Shown in pieces: positions 52,247 through 61,108 of a stretch of 64,000 bases of DNA. Numbering within the stretch: position 1 is the first letter of the stretch; each line of letters opens with the position of its first letter. Origin of the DNA: Aquimarina sp. BL5 (GTDB lineage: Bacteria; Bacteroidota; Bacteroidia; Flavobacteriales; Flavobacteriaceae); NCBI RefSeq assembly GCF_003443675.1, contig NZ_CP031963.1, positions 5,120,501-5,184,500 on the forward strand. Reading direction: 5' to 3'. The notes beneath the pieces are model-generated. The model was not told the origin of the DNA and did no database searches. It worked only from the letters and a program-made list of their open reading frames with translations. Both the position numbers and the translations under genes were made by a program.

Positions 52247-53098
52247 ATGATTAAAATTCAAAATCTTAGATTTCGCTATCCAAAGAGTAAAGTAATCCTT
52301 GATGATGTGTCATTAAGTTTTGAATCAGGAAATATTTACGGGTTGTTTGGTAGAAATGGTGAAGGAAAAAGTACGCTAATGAAAATTATGACAGGATTAC
52401 TGTTTCCCAAAGGTGGGTCTTGTCAGGTTTTTGGAGAGAATGTATCTAGGAAACATATTAGATGTCTTCAAGAAGTATTCTTTATTCCAGAAGATTTTGA
52501 GTTAGCAGCCTTAAAAATTTCTAAGTACGAAGAAGTGAATTCTGTTTTTTATCCACAGTTTTCCAAGGAGCAGTTTTATGAGTTGATTAAAGAATTTCAT
52601 CTTTCTCCAGATGAGAATATTGCAACCTTGTCATTTGGTCAAAAGAAAAAAGTACTAATAGCTTTTGGGATTGCGACCAATACAAAATTATTATTATTGG
52701 ATGAACCTACCAATGGACTTGATATCCCATCCAAAAGTCAGTTTAGAAAAATTATAGCGAAGGTTGCGGATCAAGGAAAATGTATCGTTATAGCTACACA
52801 TCAGGTTAGAGATTTGCATAGTTTGATCAATCATTTAATGATACTGGATCAGTCTAAGGTAGTCTTCGATGAATCACTTTTTGAAGTTTCAGAACATCTT
52901 TGGTTTGGTAAACCTACAGATAAGGATAAGCATACTATTATCTATGATGAACCTTCATTAGGAGGAAAGGCGGTTTTGCCAAAACTAGATAAAGATGAAA
53001 CAGATGTAGATCTGGAGTTGTTATTTAATGCTGTGCTAAACGAATCAAATAGAATAAACCAAGTATTAAAAAAGAGATATCATGATGTATCAATTTAG
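52247..53098 (+). CDS. ABC transporter ATP-binding protein
   Basis: 283 residues. Walker A GLFGRNGEGKST, signature LSFGQKK (variant of LSGGQ), Walker B LLLLDEPTNGLD and switch His (ATHQ). A C-terminal ~70-residue extension (KDKHTIIYDEPSLGGKAVLP) is poorly conserved. The YtrB-like type pairs with a membrane protein and GntR regulator (family knowledge). Its last 17 bases overlap the next gene. Confidence 0.92.
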   Translation: MIKIQNLRFRYPKSKVILDDVSLSFESGNIYGLFGRNGEGKSTLMKIMTGLLFPKGGSCQVFGENVSRKHIRCLQEVFFIPEDFELAALKISKYEEVNSVFYPQFSKEQFYELIKEFHLSPDENIATLSFGQKKKVLIAFGIATNTKLLLLDEPTNGLDIPSKSQFRKIIAKVADQGKCIVIATHQVRDLHSLINHLMILDQSKVVFDESLFEVSEHLWFGKPTDKDKHTIIYDEPSLGGKAVLPKLDKDETDVDLELLFNAVLNESNRINQVLKKRYHDVSI

Positions 53099-53834
53099 TT
53101 ATAAAAGGATCTATCATTTTATTCGCAGAGATCTAATCATAAGAAAAAGTAGTATAAGTACGGCTTTGATAGTAATAAGCGCTATTCTTTTTGTTTTTTT
53201 CTTGATTAATTTAAGAGAAGACTATCGCATAACTGTAGGAGAGTTTACAAATGTTTTTGGGTTGTTTTATATTCCGTTAGGTGTATTACTCACATTTTCT
53301 ATTTGTAAAGAATCTCATGATTCCAAAGCAAATCATTTATACTTTGTACTTCCGGTTTCTGTGTATGAGAGGATGACCGCAATTTGGTTTACAACCACTA
53401 TTTTGTATACAATCGTGTTTTCAATTCTTAGTTTTTTTGTAGGACAATTTGCTATACTAACGGGAGGTATTCTTTTTGGTACTGATTTTCATTTACTACC
53501 TATGCTGTCTGGAGAGTATTTAGGATTAGCGATGTTTTATTGTATCATTCAGCCAGTTTTTCTTGTAGGTGCTATTGCGTTTAACAAGAATAGAATTGGT
53601 AAAACATTGTTGATTTTTGTCATGGTGTTTTTTGGAGTAATTATTTATAATCTCATACTATTTACAATGCTTAATTATAGATATGATGTGCTGCCAGGAA
53701 GCGCATTAGCTTCTGAAGCTTTTGATTTGGCTCAAAATGATTTTTCGATATTCGGGATGCTAATTTTTGTTGTGTTTTTAGGGCCAGTAATGCTTTTTGT
53801 AGCTTATTGTAAGATGTTAGAAAAAGAGGTGTAA
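53082..53834 (+). CDS. ABC-2-like membrane subunit
   Basis: 250 residues with about six membrane helices (TALIVISAILFVFFLINL, GLFYIPLGVLLTFSI and TTILYTIVFSILSFFVG among them). No ATPase motif. Starts inside the ATPase gene (ATG 53082 or 53085), so it is the likely permease partner. CKESHDSKANHLYFVLPVS after helix 2 is typical of this uncharacterised Bacteroidota permease type. The transported substrate is unknown. Confidence 0.8.
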   Translation: MMYQFSYKRIYHFIRRDLIIRKSSISTALIVISAILFVFFLINLREDYRITVGEFTNVFGLFYIPLGVLLTFSICKESHDSKANHLYFVLPVSVYERMTAIWFTTTILYTIVFSILSFFVGQFAILTGGILFGTDFHLLPMLSGEYLGLAMFYCIIQPVFLVGAIAFNKNRIGKTLLIFVMVFFGVIIYNLILFTMLNYRYDVLPGSALASEAFDLAQNDFSIFGMLIFVVFLGPVMLFVAYCKMLEKEV

Positions 53835-53836
53835 AT

Positions 53837-54217
53837 ATGGATTTTGATAATAGCAAACCTATTTATCTACAGATCGTGGATCTCTTTTATGAAAATATTC
53901 TTGCCAGAAAATGGAAAGAAGATGAAAGGATACCATCTGTAAGAGAAATTGCTGTTATGGTAGAAGTAAATCCCAATACTGCTATACGAGCCTTTAATCA
54001 TCTTCAGGAAGAAAAGGTGATTTATAATAAAAGAGGGATCGGGTATTTTGTTTCTGAAAATGGGTATCAAACAGTACTTCATATTAAAAGAAAAGAATTT
54101 ATGGAAGAGATGTTACCCGATGTGGTTAAAAAAATGAGATTACTGGATATAAAGTTTGAAGAGTTTAAAAAAACGTATGATCAAAATATAAACAATATAG
54201 ATGATGAAAAGAAGTAA
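53837..54217 (+). CDS. GntR-family regulator, YtrA subfamily
   Basis: 126 residues. N-terminal winged helix (IYLQIVDLFYENILARKWKE, IPSVREIAVMVEVNPNTAIRAF and EEKVIYNKRGIGYFV) with only a short C-terminal helix, the mark of the YtrA subfamily. It starts 2 bases after the permease stop. It probably represses the operon through the dyad at 52220 (inference). Confidence 0.92.
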   Translation: MDFDNSKPIYLQIVDLFYENILARKWKEDERIPSVREIAVMVEVNPNTAIRAFNHLQEEKVIYNKRGIGYFVSENGYQTVLHIKRKEFMEEMLPDVVKKMRLLDIKFEEFKKTYDQNINNIDDEKK

Positions 54218-54746
54218 TCTGATTCTGTTAGGTGTTCTGGGAGCTATCTTTCTTTATTTTACGATACTTCAGTTTTCTGCACATAATTATGTAAAGAAAG
54301 GAGTAATTCAAGAGAGTGGCCCAATAAAATCAGAAACAAGAAAGGTTTCTGATTTTAGAAGTATAGATGTACGAGATAACATAAGGGTGTATTTTAAACA
54401 AAAAAGTATAAAAGAAATTACTATTGAAGCTCCGGAAAATTTTATACCTCATATAAAAACAAAAGTGAATCAAGGAACATTAATGATCGAAAAAATAAAA
54501 AGCATCAATACAGATGATACCATAAAAGTATTTATTTCTAATCATCATTTGGATACTGTAAAAGTAGGTTCAACGGGCCATTTTAAAACTATAGGAATAG
54601 TAACCGGAAAAGAATTGATACTAGAGTTCACAGGAGAGAGTACTGGTGATGTAGAAGTGACGTATGAGTTGATAAAATGCAAAACTACCTCTGATGCAAA
54701 CATAAAACTAAAAGGTAATTCTAAAGAAATTAATTTTTCAAACTAA
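54201..54746 (+). CDS. Membrane-anchored DUF2807 (GIN domain) protein
   Basis: 181 residues: N-terminal anchor (LILLGVLGAIFLYFTILQF), then a beta-helical DUF2807 domain (KVSDFRSIDVRDNIRVYFKQ, FIPHIKTKVNQGTLMIE, LDTVKVGSTGHFK). Overlaps the GntR gene by 17 bases (ATG 54201 or 54204). Last gene of the ABC-permease-GntR-DUF2807 operon, a common Bacteroidota set linked to envelope stress (inference). Confidence 0.85.
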   Translation: MMKRSNLILLGVLGAIFLYFTILQFSAHNYVKKGVIQESGPIKSETRKVSDFRSIDVRDNIRVYFKQKSIKEITIEAPENFIPHIKTKVNQGTLMIEKIKSINTDDTIKVFISNHHLDTVKVGSTGHFKTIGIVTGKELILEFTGESTGDVEVTYELIKCKTTSDANIKLKGNSKEINFSN

Positions 54747-54773
54747 TCATATAAATAATAGCGTGTAGAACGC

Positions 54774-54842
54774 AAATAATTCATCATCAATCAAATCAAT
54801 CATCAATCAATTCGTCTTAGGCGAGCTAAAAAACGAACAGTT
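54774..54842 (+). repeat. Leader repeat, copy 1
   Basis: AATAATTCATCATCAATC followed by an ATCA-rich stretch, a small hairpin (TCGTC-TTA-GGCGA) and AAAAAACGAACAGTT, ending exactly at the ATG of the DUF4386 gene. Copies 2 and 3 precede the next two genes. Confidence 0.85.
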
Positions 54843-55520
54843 ATGTATTCAATCAAAAAACTCGGAAGAGTAACAGGTGTCTTACTTATCATAGAAATGG
54901 CCATAGGGATGCTAATTAATATTTCTTTATTGGGGCCTTTAATTTTTACATCTGATTTTATTACAAAGATTTCAGAAAACACGAATCAGGTTCTAATTTC
55001 GATACTTCTAATTATAATTATTAAAACAATAGGTGTTGGTGTAGCGATTATGCTTTTTTCGGTTTTTAAAAAACTGCACAGAGGATTTGCGCTTTGGTAT
55101 CTATGCCTTAGTGTTATTCTTTTTGTAATTGGTATTTTGGATAATACAATTATATTATCCTTAGTGTCTTTTAGTGAAGCATATTTTAAGCAGGGAGTAA
55201 ATAATACGAATAATCTTGAAGCTATAGGGAGTATATTAAAAGGAACAAGAGGATGGGTTCATATGATGGATTTACTTGTTTCCAGTATTTCACTTTCTAT
55301 CTTTTATTATTTAATGTATATGTCAAAATTTGTTCCTAGAATTTTGTCAATCTTATGTTTTTTTGCTGCTATTTTGATTTTTATAAATGTATTGTTGGCA
55401 TTTTTTGGTACAGGTTCTATGTATTTATACATGCCAATGGCAATCAGTCAATTAATGTTCCTAGTTTGGCTTATAATCAAAGGGTTTAATGGGACCGACA
55501 AACTTCAAGAAGCGGTTTAA
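54843..55520 (+). CDS. DUF4386 integral membrane protein
   Basis: 225 residues with about six membrane helices. GRVTGVLLIIEMAIGMLINI, LFSVFKKLHRGFALWYL and LGLY-like late helices (ILSILCFFAAILIFI) match DUF4386. Function unknown. Preceded directly by leader copy 1. First of three consecutive membrane-protein genes with the same leader. Confidence 0.83.
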   Translation: MYSIKKLGRVTGVLLIIEMAIGMLINISLLGPLIFTSDFITKISENTNQVLISILLIIIIKTIGVGVAIMLFSVFKKLHRGFALWYLCLSVILFVIGILDNTIILSLVSFSEAYFKQGVNNTNNLEAIGSILKGTRGWVHMMDLLVSSISLSIFYYLMYMSKFVPRILSILCFFAAILIFINVLLAFFGTGSMYLYMPMAISQLMFLVWLIIKGFNGTDKLQEAV

Positions 55521-55523
55521 ATC

Positions 55524-55591
55524 AAATAATTCATCATCAAATCAATCATCAATCGTTCTGATTAATCAACAGGACTAAAAAGCGAACAGTT
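55524..55591 (+). repeat. Leader repeat, copy 2
   Basis: Begins 4 bases after the DUF4386 stop. AATAATTCATCATCAA, ATCA-rich stretch, hairpin GTTCTG-ATTAATCAA-CAGGAC with arms different from copy 1, then TAAAAAGCGAACAGTT ending at the ATG. Confidence 0.85.
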
Positions 55592-56071
55592 ATGAATCTA
55601 CAACATTTTATTAAAGATTTTGTAAAAAGAGATCTTAGCTCAGGTAAAGAAGTTTCAAAACTTCAATTATTACTTATGAGAGCATTGTATCTGTTGACTT
55701 TCCTTTCATTAGGGTATTCCACCTGGTCAGAAATCATCAATCCCAGCGAAACCTGGGGAGCCTACGACGGAGTAACTTATAGTTTTTGGGCATCTTATTC
55801 AGTATTAATGGGATTAGGAGTTAGATTTCCTCTTAAAATGCTTCCTTTGCTGTTGTTACAATTGTTTTATAAATCTGTATGGCTCATAGGAATTGCATAT
55901 CCTATGTGGTCCACAAATACATTAGATCCAACTTCAGAAGGACTTCTAAAACCCTTTTTGATAGCTATACCGATTGACCTTCTCGTTATTCCATGGGCTT
56001 ATATTTGGAGGAATTATATAAAAGTACTTTTTAGATTTAAATCTATAAAACACACCCAAAGTCTAGATTAA
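55592..56071 (+). CDS. Four-helix membrane protein of unknown family
   Basis: 159 residues. LYLLTFLSLGYSTWSEIINP, WASYSVLMGLGVRFPLKML, LLLQLFYKSVWLIGIAYP and IAIPIDLLVIPWAYIW form four membrane segments. No recognised domain. Linked to its neighbours by the shared leader rather than by homology. Ends with a short cytoplasmic tail. Confidence 0.72.
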   Translation: MNLQHFIKDFVKRDLSSGKEVSKLQLLLMRALYLLTFLSLGYSTWSEIINPSETWGAYDGVTYSFWASYSVLMGLGVRFPLKMLPLLLLQLFYKSVWLIGIAYPMWSTNTLDPTSEGLLKPFLIAIPIDLLVIPWAYIWRNYIKVLFRFKSIKHTQSLD

Positions 56072-56107
56072 TAATACCATCTGATTTTTTTATAACAGTA
56101 TAAAAAA

Positions 56108-56176
56108 TCAATTCATCATCAATTAAAATCAATCATCAATTCATCCAGAGTAATCGGGATCAAAAAACGAACAGTT
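56108..56176 (+). repeat. Leader repeat, copy 3
   Basis: AATCAATTCATCATCAATT, ATCA-rich stretch, hairpin ATCCAGA-GTAA-TCGGGAT (one mismatch), CAAAAAACGAACAGTT, then the ATG of the DUF2306 gene. Confidence 0.85.
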
Positions 56177-57007
56177 ATGAATTCTAATACTAGTGCCGTG
56201 AGCACTTTAAAAAACTCAAATGTATGGGCCAGTAAAACCTTGAACATCTCAGTTCAGTTTTGGTTTATAATCGCAGTAATAGGTCAATGGATTTTCGCAT
56301 ATTATGTCACCGCTTTTTATGGAGGCGCTGCTATAGATGGGGATTTTATGAAATGGAATCGTGTGCTGCCACATGGATATGTTCCTGGCGGAACTATGGG
56401 GAATGTAGCAGTTGGGATACATCTTTTATTGGCGGTTATTATGATGATTGGTGGACCACTTCAGTTTGTTTCACAAATCAGAACTCGAGCTCGTTCATTT
56501 CATCGTTGGAATGGAAAGTTATACATTATAACTGCGTTTATAATAAGTTTTAGCGGTGTCTATATGGTAATTACAAAAGGTACTATTAGTGGTTTAATAG
56601 GTGATATAAGCGTAAGTTTTAATGGAGTTCTTATTATGCTTTTTGCAGCTTTGGCCTGGCGCACTGCAGTTGCCCGTAAATTTAATTCGCATCGTCGTTG
56701 GGCATTGCGTTTGTTCTTAGTGGTTAACGGAGTTTGGTTTTTTAGGATTGGATTAATGTTGTGGCTTTTTATTCACGGAGAAGCCGTAGGTTTTGATCCA
56801 GAAACATTTAGAGGACCATTTCTTACCTTTTTGGGAATTGGACAATATGTAATACCATTAATTGTCTTAGAAATGTATTTGCATGCAAATAAAAGAAAGA
56901 ACATTCCAGTTAAAATCGCAATGTCTACTTTTCTTGTAATACTTACAGTGCTTACAGGAATTGGAGTTTTTGCTGCAACTATGGGCATGTGGTTGCCTCG
57001 GTTATAA
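56177..57007 (+). CDS. DUF2306 integral membrane protein
   Basis: 276 residues, about seven helices. FWFIIAVIGQWIFAYYVTAF, GPLQFVSQIRTRARSFHRWNGKLY and SHRRWALRLFLVVNGVWFFR match DUF2306; conserved His in H-L-L-L-A and FHRW and HRRW suggest possible haem or metal coordination (inference). Third gene with the shared leader. A strong terminator follows. Confidence 0.86.
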   Translation: MNSNTSAVSTLKNSNVWASKTLNISVQFWFIIAVIGQWIFAYYVTAFYGGAAIDGDFMKWNRVLPHGYVPGGTMGNVAVGIHLLLAVIMMIGGPLQFVSQIRTRARSFHRWNGKLYIITAFIISFSGVYMVITKGTISGLIGDISVSFNGVLIMLFAALAWRTAVARKFNSHRRWALRLFLVVNGVWFFRIGLMLWLFIHGEAVGFDPETFRGPFLTFLGIGQYVIPLIVLEMYLHANKRKNIPVKIAMSTFLVILTVLTGIGVFAATMGMWLPRL

Positions 57008-57029
57008 CAAATAGATGCAGCTAAATAAT

Positions 57030-57073
57030 AAACCTTTCTTGCTTGTTAAACATAGAACAATCAAGAAAGGTTT
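57030..57073. terminator. Terminator of the leader-repeat cluster
   Basis: AAACCTTTCTTG pairs perfectly with CAAGAAAGGTTT, with an inner TTGTT/AACAA stem. Confidence 0.88.
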
Positions 57074-57290
57074 CATAGGGTGTATAATATAATTCACTTT
57101 TCTGGATTTGGAAGTGATGATAAGAGTTAGGTTTTTTCTATAATCTCTAAAACTTTGTTAGAAAAAGAGTTAAGCTGAGGGACTTTACTATAATCCTCAA
57201 AACAAAAATAGAAATCTGTTTTTCGTTCTTTTTTTAAGTAGAATTTGCATTTTTAAAATCGTAAAGCCGGTTATATTTTAATGCTGTGAT

Positions 57291-57944
57291 TTATTGTTTT
57301 CTTTTAGAAACTGAAGAAACGAAATCATCAATATTACCAATAGGATGAATTAATTCACCTTGTTTTAGTGATAAAGGGAGTTGGGCAGTTGTTTTGTTAT
57401 ATCCTTTATCGTTCAATAATTTCCAGAGATAATTTATATATCTATTCTTACTATTAATGTTAATTTCTCTGAATTTGACATGATCTAGCTGCAGTTTGGT
57501 TATAAGTAATTGACATTTTTCACAACCTTCTTTGGTAAATATTATAATTTCAGATTTTAGTATGGAAGAAAGAGGAGCTTCCTTTTTTGGCCCTTTTGTT
57601 CTATCAACTTCCATGTTTTGTAATTCTTCATTAACAATAAGATTATATGTATAAGAAGAGGCTACATCTGTAAGTGGAATTAAAATTATCATTTGAACTT
57701 TACTTTTAGCAGGAATGTTTTTGATGACCGGACGTTGTGCACTTCTGCGATAACCTATGGGATTTATTTTGAGAAAAACACTTTTATCGATGTCAGTGTC
57801 ATTTTGCACATAAATAGTAGTACGTTTTTTCTGGACATCTTCAATCAAGCGAACTTGTTTTTCTTGTCCCCAAACTAATGAAAAATAAAGAAATGATATG
57901 AGATAAATAACAAGATTACAATAGGTTGTAAGAATCAATTTCAT
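57291..57944 (-). CDS. Secreted protein with C-terminal glutaredoxin-like domain
   Basis: 217 residues. Signal peptide (VIYLISFLYFSLVWGQ), beta-rich N-domain (residues ~25-110: KRTTIYVQNDTDIDKSVFLK), then a thioredoxin-fold domain from SEIIIFTKEGCEKCQLL with a CxxC site (C-EK-C), REININSKNRYINYLW and the cis-Pro region TTAQLPLSLKQG. It would act on periplasmic thiols or disulfides. Unrelated by sequence to the metal operon next to it. Confidence 0.75.
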   Translation of the reverse strand: MKLILTTYCNLVIYLISFLYFSLVWGQEKQVRLIEDVQKKRTTIYVQNDTDIDKSVFLKINPIGYRRSAQRPVIKNIPAKSKVQMIILIPLTDVASSYTYNLIVNEELQNMEVDRTKGPKKEAPLSSILKSEIIIFTKEGCEKCQLLITKLQLDHVKFREININSKNRYINYLWKLLNDKGYNKTTAQLPLSLKQGELIHPIGNIDDFVSSVSKRKQ

Positions 57945-58017
57945 CTTCTTTTTGCTTAAAGATAAAGAATTTGTTTTTCTTTACTTAGAATTAAAATACA
58001 CCTTGTAAACTTTTATT

Positions 58018-59181
58018 CTATCCTCTAAACAAGAAAAATCTATCCTTCATGTTTTCGATTTCAGAGTTCTTATTAGTTACAATATAATCAATAGCTTCTG
58101 TAGTAAAATGTAGCCCTTTTTCGGTTAATGAAACGACATTATTATCAATTTCAATCATATTATTTTTTAAGGCTAGATCTAGAACTGATTTCGATTTTAC
58201 TTTTTGCCAATTAATATGCTCATTTAGGTGTTTTACGTGTCTTTCTGTTTCATCATCTGCATGATTCCCTAAGTGTAATAAAAATGTAAGCAATGAAACC
58301 TCGATGCGTTGTTGCTTTTGACGATACAGAACAGAAAAATATCCTTTACTAGGAGCAAATAAGTATACTGCCAGAAATAGAATACCTAGTACGCTGGTCA
58401 TGGATCCCGAAATAGAAGTATCTAAACCATGTGCCAACCAATATCCCCCTATAGCAGCGATTACTCCAAACATACAAGCTAATAGTAACATTTTTTTAAG
58501 ATTATTAGTCAGTAGATATGCGATAGCAGCAGGAGCAATCATAAAAGCAATGACTAAAATAGCTCCAACCGCATCAAAAGCTCCAACTGTAGTTATAGAT
58601 GCTACTGTCATTAGACCATAATGCATCACAACGGGCGATAACCCTAGTGCTGCCGCAAGACCAGCATCGAATGTACTTACTTTTAATTCTTTAAAGAATG
58701 CAAAAAGTAATCCCAGAGTAACCAATAATATAGTTCCGATAATCCATAAGGATTTAGGTCCTAAATCAGTTCCCCAGGCAATAAGTCTATCGAAGGGAGC
58801 AAAAGCCAGCTCTCCTAAAAGTACTGCATCTATATCCAGATGGACATCATTAGCATTTTGTGCAATCATAATAACTCCGATACTGAACAAAGCCGGAAAA
58901 ACTAGTCCAATTGCTGTGTCCTCTTTAACTAATCCGGTTTTCTGAATGAATTCTACAAGCACAACTGTAAGTACTCCACTTAAGGCGGCAAGAAGAATTA
59001 ACAGAGGAGAAGAAAGATCGTGTGTAATAAAAAATCCAATTACAATTCCTGGTAAAATAGAATGGCTAATGGCATCTGTAATCAAAGCCATCTTGCGCAG
59101 TACTAAAAATGTACCTGGAATAGCACAGGCAATTGCTACTAAGCTTGCAATCAATTGTATTTCTATCTGTGCACTACTCAT
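58018..59181 (-). CDS. Metal ABC permease with C-terminal winged-helix domain
   Basis: 387 residues. About eight membrane helices of the ZnuB/MntB/TroC family to residue ~285 (IPGTFLVLRKMALITDAISH at the start). A cytoplasmic C-domain of ~100 residues follows (LLTFLLHLGNHADDETERHV, VLDLALKNNMIEI, VSLTEKGLHF), with the layout of a DtxR-type winged helix. Overlaps the other permease gene by 8 bases. Part of a complete Mn/Zn-type import operon. Confidence 0.88.
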   Translation of the reverse strand: MSSAQIEIQLIASLVAIACAIPGTFLVLRKMALITDAISHSILPGIVIGFFITHDLSSPLLILLAALSGVLTVVLVEFIQKTGLVKEDTAIGLVFPALFSIGVIMIAQNANDVHLDIDAVLLGELAFAPFDRLIAWGTDLGPKSLWIIGTILLVTLGLLFAFFKELKVSTFDAGLAAALGLSPVVMHYGLMTVASITTVGAFDAVGAILVIAFMIAPAAIAYLLTNNLKKMLLLACMFGVIAAIGGYWLAHGLDTSISGSMTSVLGILFLAVYLFAPSKGYFSVLYRQKQQRIEVSLLTFLLHLGNHADDETERHVKHLNEHINWQKVKSKSVLDLALKNNMIEIDNNVVSLTEKGLHFTTEAIDYIVTNKNSEIENMKDRFFLFRG

Positions 59182-60304
59182 CTTCTGTCTGTGTTAATTG
59201 ATTGTATAGATTGGCTGCGGTCTCATATCCCGATGTCGTTAGTGACCACATATTACCTTCGATTGTGACATAATCTTTATCTTCTAGTTTTTGTAAAGAC
59301 CTTTTGGTAAATCCTTGAAAATTATTTAATATTTTGATAGCATGTGGATGTGAAATATCTTCATGATCTTTTACAATATTGTACATAAACGAAAGTGTTT
59401 TATGTAACTCTAGATCATTTCTGTTTTTTCTAAAACGGATCTCCCTAAATAACAATCCTCGTCCTGGAGAAAATATAAAGGAAACTAATACAAAAACAGC
59501 CGCAACTAATACAATTACAGGTCCTGTAGAAAGGTTGTTGTGACTGGCACTTATAGCTGTTCCAATAACTCCGGAAAAAGCACCAAAGAAAGCTGCAAGA
59601 ATAACCATTATTGATAAACTGTTAGTCCATTGCCTCGCCGCAGCGGCTGGAGCCAAAATCATAGCACTCATTAAAACAACACCAACTGTTTGTAAACCTA
59701 ACACGATAGCAATAACTATAAATGTAGTAATCAGAATGTCTAGAAATTTAATATTAAAGCCTAAAGTTTTGGTGTAATCAGCATCAAAAAGTGATATTTT
59801 AAGTTCTTTCCAAAAGAGTAGTAGAACAATGAGGCATATTCCTGTTACCAGAGACATCATCCATACATCACTCGCTAAAAGTGTCGCTGCTTGCCCAAAA
59901 AGATAGTTTTCTAAACCGGCTTGATTGGCATTTGGTAGTTTTTGAATATAAGTAAGTAAAAGCATCCCAAAACCAAAAAATAAAGAAAGAATCAATCCTA
60001 ATGCGGTATCGGATTTAAGATGGGTTTTTCTTATAATTCCTCTAATCCAGAAACTTCCGATTAAACCACTTATCAGTGCTCCTAATAAAAAAGCATTACT
60101 GTTTTTTGCTCCAATGATTAAAAAAGCAATTGCGATACCTGGTAAAGCAGCATGCGAAATTGCGTCTCCCAGAAGACTTTGTTTTCTTAGTACTGCAAAA
60201 CTACCTAACATCCCACAGATTGCTCCCAAAACAGCTGTTCCTAACGTAATTGTACGAAGGGTATAATCTGTAAAAACAAGTTCTATATATTCTAGAATAT
60301 CCAT
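59174..60304 (-). CDS. Metal ABC permease with C-terminal winged-helix domain
   Basis: 376 residues. Membrane part of the ZnuB/MntB family (GSFAVLRKQSLLGDAISHAA, GLQTVGVVLMSAMILAPAAA). From residue ~300 a winged-helix-like tail: LHKTLSFMYNIVKDHED, FTKRSLQKLEDKDYV and GNMWSLTTSGYETAANL. A heteromeric pair with the downstream permease is expected. The permease-DtxR-like fusion recalls YtgCR of Chlamydia (family knowledge). Confidence 0.9.
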   Translation of the reverse strand: MDILEYIELVFTDYTLRTITLGTAVLGAICGMLGSFAVLRKQSLLGDAISHAALPGIAIAFLIIGAKNSNAFLLGALISGLIGSFWIRGIIRKTHLKSDTALGLILSLFFGFGMLLLTYIQKLPNANQAGLENYLFGQAATLLASDVWMMSLVTGICLIVLLLFWKELKISLFDADYTKTLGFNIKFLDILITTFIVIAIVLGLQTVGVVLMSAMILAPAAAARQWTNSLSIMVILAAFFGAFSGVIGTAISASHNNLSTGPVIVLVAAVFVLVSFIFSPGRGLLFREIRFRKNRNDLELHKTLSFMYNIVKDHEDISHPHAIKILNNFQGFTKRSLQKLEDKDYVTIEGNMWSLTTSGYETAANLYNQLTQTEDE

Positions 60305-60370
60305 TTTTTTTCTTGCTTCTTATTAGTTTATAGTTGAATGGTTAATAGAACAGCTATTCACTAATAATTA

Positions 60371-61108
60371 CTATTGTTGTACACTTACTTTATAATTAAT
60401 ACCATAGGTTTTGGTAAGGTTGTCATCGTTGAAAATATCTTTCACAGGTCCAGTTGCTATCTTTTTTACATTGAGAAAAGTTACCCAATCAAAATATTCT
60501 GGAACTGTTTGTAGATCGTGATGCACTACGATTACTGTTTTTCCTGCTTTTCTTAGTTCTTTTAGAATGTTTATTATTGCTTTTTCCGTGGTAGCGTCTA
60601 CTCCTTGAAACGGTTCATCCATAAAATAAATAGATGCATTTTGAACCAATGCCCTAGCTAAGAAAATACGTTGCTGTTGTCCTCCGGAAAGCTGACTAAT
60701 CTGTCGACCTTTAAAGGCAAGCATTCCTACTTTTTCTAAAGCTTCAAGCGCTTCTTTTTTTTGCTTTTGTCCAGGTCTTTTGATCCAGCCTAAACTTCCA
60801 TAAGTTCCCATCATTACAACATCCAGAGCTGTGGTAGGAAAATCCCAATCCACACTTCCTTTCTGTGGTACATATGCAACTAGAGATCTTTGCTTCTTAT
60901 ATGGTTTGTCATATATTTTTACGCTTCCTGCTATAGGTTTAATGATGTCCAAAATCGATTTGATTAATGTAGACTTTCCGGCACCATTAGGTCCAACAAT
61001 AGCCATTAAAACACCTTCTGGAATTGCTAGATCAATATCCCATAATACAGGTTTATAGTTATATGCTACAGTAAGGTCATCTATTTGTACAGCGATTTTG
61101 TTTTTCAT
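60371..61108 (-). CDS. Metal ABC transporter ATP-binding protein
   Basis: 245 residues. Walker [12 protein letters not shown], signature LSGGQQQR, Walker [13 protein letters not shown], switch His VVHHDL. Closest to MntB/ZnuC/TroB-type ATPases ([16 protein letters not shown] is typical). Its ATG overlaps the stop of the binding-protein gene by one base (TAATG), so the two are coupled. Confidence 0.94.
   Translation of the reverse strand: MKNKIAVQIDDLTVAYNYKPVLWDIDLAIPEGVLMAIVGPNGAGKSTLIKSILDIIKPIAGSVKIYDKPYKKQRSLVAYVPQKGSVDWDFPTTALDVVMMGTYGSLGWIKRPGQKQKKEALEALEKVGMLAFKGRQISQLSGGQQQRIFLARALVQNASIYFMDEPFQGVDATTEKAIINILKELRKAGKTVIVVHHDLQTVPEYFDWVTFLNVKKIATGPVKDIFNDDNLTKTYGINYKVSVQQ

Noticed and set aside
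54774..56176. Leader repeats as a CRISPR-like or integron attC array
   Set aside because: Copies end at start codons instead of separating spacers, and they lack attC core sites (RYYYAAC/GTTRRRY).
56260..56553. 97-codon plus-strand frame inside the DUF2306 gene
   Set aside because: Out-of-frame shadow in a conserved membrane domain; Trp/Cys-rich translation.
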